9,877 nt of DNA from Candidatus Cryptobacteroides faecihippi (GTDB lineage Bacteria; Bacteroidota; Bacteroidia; Bacteroidales; UBA932). Positions 6,933 to 9,877 of the stretch are shown here, one piece after another. Location of the stretch: positions 1-9,877 of the forward strand of contig JAGHSC010000264.1 in the NCBI GenBank assembly GCA_018066065.1, written 5' to 3'. Position 1 is the first letter of the stretch, and each line of letters opens with the position of its first letter. The position numbers and the translations under genes are program-made. The notes beneath the pieces are model-generated. The model had not been told where the DNA came from and did no database searches. It saw only the letters and a program-made list of their open reading frames with translations.

Positions 6933-7547
6933 ATGATAAATGATATGATAAAGTTTGAAGATTTGAAGCAGGGAGCAGATGGTCTTGTCCCTGCTATCGT
7001 CCAGGATCAGAACACTCTTCAGGTGCTCATGCTTGGCTACATGAATGCTGAGTCTCTTCAGAAGACTCAGGAGACCGGTCTCGTCACTTTCTGGAGTCGT
7101 TCCCAGGGTAAGATCTGGACCAAGGGTGAGACGAGCAACAATTTCCTTCACCTTGTTTCCATTGCTGTCGACTGCGACAGTGACACCCTTCTCATCCGTG
7201 CCATCCCTGATGGCCCTACCTGTCATAAGGGTTCCAAGACCTGCTGGGGTGAGGCTGTTCCGGAGTCTCTTGGTTTCATCCGTGAGCTTGAAGCTGTCGT
7301 GAAGGGTCGCTTCGAGCAGATGCCTGAGAAGTCCTACACTACTTCACTGTTCAAGGCTGGTACTCCTCGTATGGCTCAGAAGGTCGGTGAGGAGGCTGTC
7401 GAGACTGTGATCGAGGCTGTTAAGGGTGATGATGAGAGAATGATCTACGAGGCTTCCGACCTCATCTATCATCTTCTTGTCCTGCTCGTCAGCAAGGGTT
7501 ACGGCATTGCTGACCTTGAGGCTGAGCTCATCAAGCGCCACAAGTAG
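6933..7547 (+). CDS. hisIE: Bifunctional phosphoribosyl-AMP cyclohydrolase / phosphoribosyl-ATP pyrophosphatase
   Basis: HisIE carries out steps two and three of the pathway. Counting from ATG 6933, the N-terminal HisI domain (about 1-110) shows TFWSRSQGKIWTKGETSNNF (Trp54), the Mg-binding aspartates Asp80, Asp82 and Asp84 in DCDSD, and zinc cysteines Cys81, Cys97 (in PTCHKG) and Cys104 (in KTCW). The C-terminal HisE domain (about 113-204) is helical and carries the pyrophosphohydrolase signature GTPRMAQKVGEEAVETVIEA followed by YEASDLIYHLLVLL. The total of 204 residues is typical. The start could equally be the in-frame ATG at 6945 (MIKFEDLKQGADG), four codons in; neither has a clear ribosome binding site. 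It is the last gene of the operon, with a terminator-like hairpin following. Confidence 0.96.
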   Translation: MINDMIKFEDLKQGADGLVPAIVQDQNTLQVLMLGYMNAESLQKTQETGLVTFWSRSQGKIWTKGETSNNFLHLVSIAVDCDSDTLLIRAIPDGPTCHKGSKTCWGEAVPESLGFIRELEAVVKGRFEQMPEKSYTTSLFKAGTPRMAQKVGEEAVETVIEAVKGDDERMIYEASDLIYHLLVLLVSKGYGIADLEAELIKRHK

Positions 7548-7559
7548 CTTTCTCTCACT

Positions 7560-7574
7560 TCCCTCCGGGAGGGA
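7560..7574 (+). repeat. Small GC-rich hairpin ahead of the terminator
   Basis: TCCCTC (7560-7565) and GAGGGA (7569-7574) can form a 6-bp stem with a CGG loop, shortly after the hisIE stop and just before the long terminator stem. No T-run follows, so it is not a terminator alone. It may protect the mRNA 3' end or be incidental. Confidence 0.35.
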
Positions 7575-7580
7575 TCTGCA

Positions 7581-7629
7581 GAAAGAGAATGACCTTCAGC
7601 GACTTGGTCGCTGAAGGTCATTCTCTTTC
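7581..7629. terminator. Two-way terminator between his operon and metY
   Basis: A perfect 23-bp inverted repeat (7581-7603 and 7607-7629) surrounds a 3-base TTG loop. The inner 13 bp (GACCTTCAGCGAC and its complement) are GC-rich enough for a stable stem, while the outer part is GAAAGAGAAT on one side and ATTCTCTTTC on the other. The same element therefore offers a stem plus a T-rich tail on either strand. It lies 33 bases after hisIE and 20 bases after metY, which converge here, so it can end both transcripts. The tail is not a pure T-run. Confidence 0.82.
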
Positions 7630-7649
7630 CGTTATGGCGGTCGGGCCGG

Positions 7650-8933
7650 CTAGATCCTGTCGAGAGCCTGCTTGATGTCTGCAAGGATGTCCTCGATGTC
7701 CTCGATGCCGACTGAGAGTCGGATGAGGTCAGGAGCGACACCGGCTTCGCGGAGCTGCTCGTCGGAGAGCTGGCGATGCGTGTGGCTGGCTGGATGAAGG
7801 ACGCAGGTCCTGGCATCTGCGACGTGTGTTACGATGTTGATCATCTCGAGGGAATCCATCCACTTGATTGCGGTTTCCCTGTCTCCCTTGAGACCGAAGG
7901 CGATGACGCCGCATGATCCGTTCGGGAGATACTTCTGGGCCTTGGCGTAGTTCGGGTCGTCAGGAAGCCCTGAGTAGTGTACCCATGCCACGCGAGGGTC
8001 GTCGTGGAGGAATTCGGCGACAGCCTGTGCGTTGCGGCAGTGCTGGGCCATCCTGAGATGAAGAGTCTGGAGTCCGAGGTGGAGGAGAAATGAGTTCTGC
8101 GGTGCCGGGATCGAGCCGAGGTCGCGCATGATCTGTGCGACGGCCTTGGTGATGTAGCCCATCTTGCCGAAGTCCTTGACATAGGTGAGTCCGTGGTAGG
8201 ATTCGTCAGGGGTACAGAGTCCTGGGAACTTCTCTGCGCTGGCCATCCAGTCGAAATTGCCGCTGTCCACCACTGCTCCTCCTACCTGGGTTGCAAGACC
8301 GTCCATGTACTTGGTCGTGGAGTGTGTGACGATGTCGGCACCCCATTCGAATGGACGGCAGTTGATCGGTGTTGCGAAGGTGTTGTCGACGATGAGCGGA
8401 ATTCCGTTCCTGTGGGCAACATTTGCGAACTTCTCGATGTCGAGCACCTGGCAGCCCGGATTCGAGATTGTCTCACCGAAGATGAGCTTGGTCTCGGGGC
8501 GGATTGCTGCCTGGATCTCTTCCTCCGTGGAATCAAGGCTGATGAATGTGCAGTCGATTCCAAGCTTCTTCATCGTGACGGAGAGAAGGTTGAACGTCCC
8601 GCCGTAGATCTCGTTTGAAGCCACGACGTGCCCTCCGGCCTCGCAGATGTTGAAGATTGCGTAGAAGTTGGCTGCCTGGCCGCTGGAGGTCAGGACTGCT
8701 CCCACACCGCCTTCAAGCTGTGCGATCTTCTGTGCCACGGCGTCGTTGGTCGGATTCGCGAGCCTGGTGTAGAAATAGCCGTCCTTCTTCAGGTCGAAGA
8801 GAAGGGCCATCTCGTCACTGTTGTCGTACTTGAATGTTGTACTCTGGATGATCGGCAGTTCAATAGGCTCGCCGTTCTTTGCCTTGTAGCCTCCCTGCAC
8901 GCAGAGGGATGCAGTCTTCATCTTGTTTGCCAT
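7650..8933 (-). CDS. metY: O-acetylhomoserine sulfhydrylase (O-acetylhomoserine aminocarboxypropyltransferase)
   Basis: This is a PLP enzyme of the Cys/Met metabolism family that makes homocysteine directly from O-acetylhomoserine and sulfide, ahead of methionine synthesis. The protein has 427 residues, the length usual for MetY and longer than the roughly 380-400 of cystathionine gamma-synthase or beta-lyase. Visible motifs are YFYTRLANPTNDAVAQK, the PLP phosphate and ring region LTSSGQAANFYAIF, IVDNTFATPINCRPF, and HSTTKYMDG with the PLP lysine Lys208. The C-terminus RLSVGIEDIEDILADIKQAL is typical. The long insert LCTPDESYHGLTYVKDFGK favours the O-acetylhomoserine sulfhydrylase branch. It lies 34 bases behind guaA on the same strand; no good Bacteroidota promoter is visible in that gap, so cotranscription with guaA is plausible. 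Family is certain; exact substrate is inferred from length and motifs. Confidence 0.93.
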   Translation of the reverse strand: MANKMKTASLCVQGGYKAKNGEPIELPIIQSTTFKYDNSDEMALLFDLKKDGYFYTRLANPTNDAVAQKIAQLEGGVGAVLTSSGQAANFYAIFNICEAGGHVVASNEIYGGTFNLLSVTMKKLGIDCTFISLDSTEEEIQAAIRPETKLIFGETISNPGCQVLDIEKFANVAHRNGIPLIVDNTFATPINCRPFEWGADIVTHSTTKYMDGLATQVGGAVVDSGNFDWMASAEKFPGLCTPDESYHGLTYVKDFGKMGYITKAVAQIMRDLGSIPAPQNSFLLHLGLQTLHLRMAQHCRNAQAVAEFLHDDPRVAWVHYSGLPDDPNYAKAQKYLPNGSCGVIAFGLKGDRETAIKWMDSLEMINIVTHVADARTCVLHPASHTHRQLSDEQLREAGVAPDLIRLSVGIEDIEDILADIKQALDRI

Positions 8934-8967
8934 TTGTCAGTTCTCGTTTTTTTGTCAACCGGTGTTT

Positions 8968-9877
8968 TTACTCCCACTCGATCGTTGCCGGTGGTTTTGA
9001 CGAGATGTCGTACACTACGCGGTTGACCCCCTTTACCTTGTTGATGATCTCGTTGGACACATCTGCAAGGAAGTCGTATGGGAAATGGAACCAGTCTGCG
9101 GTCATGGCGTCCGTTGAAACTACGGCTCTGAGAGCTACTGGGTTCTCGTAGGTTCTTTCATCGCCCATGACTCCAACGCTCTTGATCGGAAGGAGGATGA
9201 CTCCAGCCTGCCAGATTGCATCGTAGAGGTTGGTCGCCTCGATGCGTGGGTCGGAAGCTGAAGGAAGGTGGAGGGCTGTGCAGTCATAGTTGCGGAGACC
9301 CTTGATGTAGATGTCGTCAGCCTCGCGGAGGACCCTGAGCTTCTCCTCGGTGATGTCTCCGATGATGCGGATGGCGAGTGATGGTCCAGGGAAAGGATGT
9401 CTGCCGACAAGCTCGTCCTTGATTCCGAGGGCGCGTCCGACCCTGCGGACTTCGTCCTTGAATAGCATCCTGAGAGGCTCGACGATCTTGAGGTTCATCT
9501 TTTCCGGAAGGCCGCCGACATTGTGGTGCGACTTGATCTTGGATGCGATGCCCTCGATGCCTGCGGACTCGATCACGTCAGGGTAGATGGTGCCCTGTGC
9601 GAGCCAGCGTGCGTTCTCGATGGTCTTGGCGTATTTGTCGAAGGTCTCTACGAAGAGCCTTCCGATGATCTTTCTCTTGGCCTCAGGCTCTGTCACTCCG
9701 GCAAGCTCGGAGAGGAACTCCTTTGAAGCGTCCGCTCCGATGACGTTGAGGTCCATGTTCTTGTAGGACTCCAGCACATCCTCATATTCATTCTTCCTGA
9801 GCAGTCCGTTGTTTACGAAGATGCAGGTGAGGTTGTGGCCGATGGCCTTGTTGAGGAGGACGGCTGCGACTGTAGAA
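8968..9877 (-). CDS. guaA: GMP synthase (glutamine-hydrolysing), C-terminal part, 5' end outside the window
   Basis: GuaA converts XMP to GMP using ATP and glutamine ammonia. The frame stays open to the window edge, so the GTG at 9777 is not the start. About 302 residues are visible, beginning just after the ATP-pyrophosphatase P-loop (S-TVAAVLLNKAIGHNLTCIF follows the usual SGGVD). Then come NNGLLRKNEYEDVL, LAGVTEPEAKRKIIGRLFVE, LAQGTIYPDVIESAG and KSHHNVGGLPEKMNLKIVEP of the ATPase domain. The C-terminal dimerisation domain runs to the family end IEWE and includes RHPFPGPSLAIRIIG. The amidotransferase domain and the P-loop itself lie outside the window. metY follows on the same strand after 34 bases. 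Identity is secure; completeness cannot be judged. Confidence 0.96.
   Translation of the reverse strand, partial: STVAAVLLNKAIGHNLTCIFVNNGLLRKNEYEDVLESYKNMDLNVIGADASKEFLSELAGVTEPEAKRKIIGRLFVETFDKYAKTIENARWLAQGTIYPDVIESAGIEGIASKIKSHHNVGGLPEKMNLKIVEPLRMLFKDEVRRVGRALGIKDELVGRHPFPGPSLAIRIIGDITEEKLRVLREADDIYIKGLRNYDCTALHLPSASDPRIEATNLYDAIWQAGVILLPIKSVGVMGDERTYENPVALRAVVSTDAMTADWFHFPYDFLADVSNEIINKVKGVNRVVYDISSKPPATIEWE

Noticed and set aside
8193..8618. 141-codon frame on the + strand opposite metY
   Set aside because: Shadow of the conserved metY sequence; no recognisable domain and no start signal.
8934..8967. TTGACA in the guaA-metY gap (- strand) as a promoter -35 box
   Set aside because: Bacteroidota promoters use a different consensus and no TAnnTTTG box lies downstream; cotranscription with guaA is more likely.
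9775..9777. GTG at 9777 as the start of a shorter guaA
   Set aside because: Conserved GuaA sequence continues upstream in frame to the window edge.

Overview
The window looks like chromosomal DNA of a Bacteroidota bacterium, probably order Bacteroidales. The grounds are the proteins (PhoH-like ATPase, long-form HisG, bifunctional HisIE, O-acetylhomoserine sulfhydrylase and GuaA, all with Bacteroidales-like wording), the scarcity of Shine-Dalgarno sequences, and a candidate promoter of the Bacteroidota TTTG-N20-TAnnTTTG type ahead of the his genes. It is ordinary core metabolism: no insertion sequence, phage gene, CRISPR array, tRNA or rRNA gene was seen.

Layout. Positions 1-822 (+) hold the 3' part of a phoH-family ATPase gene whose start lies outside the window. 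Positions 823-1018 form the control region of the histidine operon: a small hairpin, a promoter, a 17-codon leader peptide with seven histidines, and an intrinsic terminator just before hisG. Positions 1019-7547 (+) hold hisG, hisD, a hisC-hisB fusion, hisH, hisA, hisF and hisIE, mostly overlapping or separated by a few bases. Positions 7548-7649 are a convergent intergenic region with a 23-bp perfect inverted repeat that can serve as a two-way terminator. Positions 7650-8933 (-) encode O-acetylhomoserine sulfhydrylase (metY), and 8968-9877 (-) the C-terminal part of GMP synthase (guaA), whose start is cut off by the window edge.

How the genes work together. The operon encodes every step from PRPP + ATP to histidine except histidinol-phosphate phosphatase. 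HisG (with a regulatory domain), HisIE, HisA and HisH/HisF make imidazole-glycerol phosphate. The dehydratase half and the aminotransferase half of the HisC-HisB fusion carry out the next two steps, and HisD finishes the pathway. In Bacteroides-type genomes the phosphatase is commonly the N-terminal HAD domain of bifunctional HisB. Here that domain is absent and the dehydratase is joined directly to HisC, so the phosphatase must be encoded elsewhere.

The most interesting items are the his leader, where I can draw a complete set of mutually exclusive RNA pairings (1:2, 2:3 and 3:4) typical of ribosome-mediated attenuation, and the HisC-HisB fusion with its missing phosphatase. Structures were paired by eye and no energies were computed.
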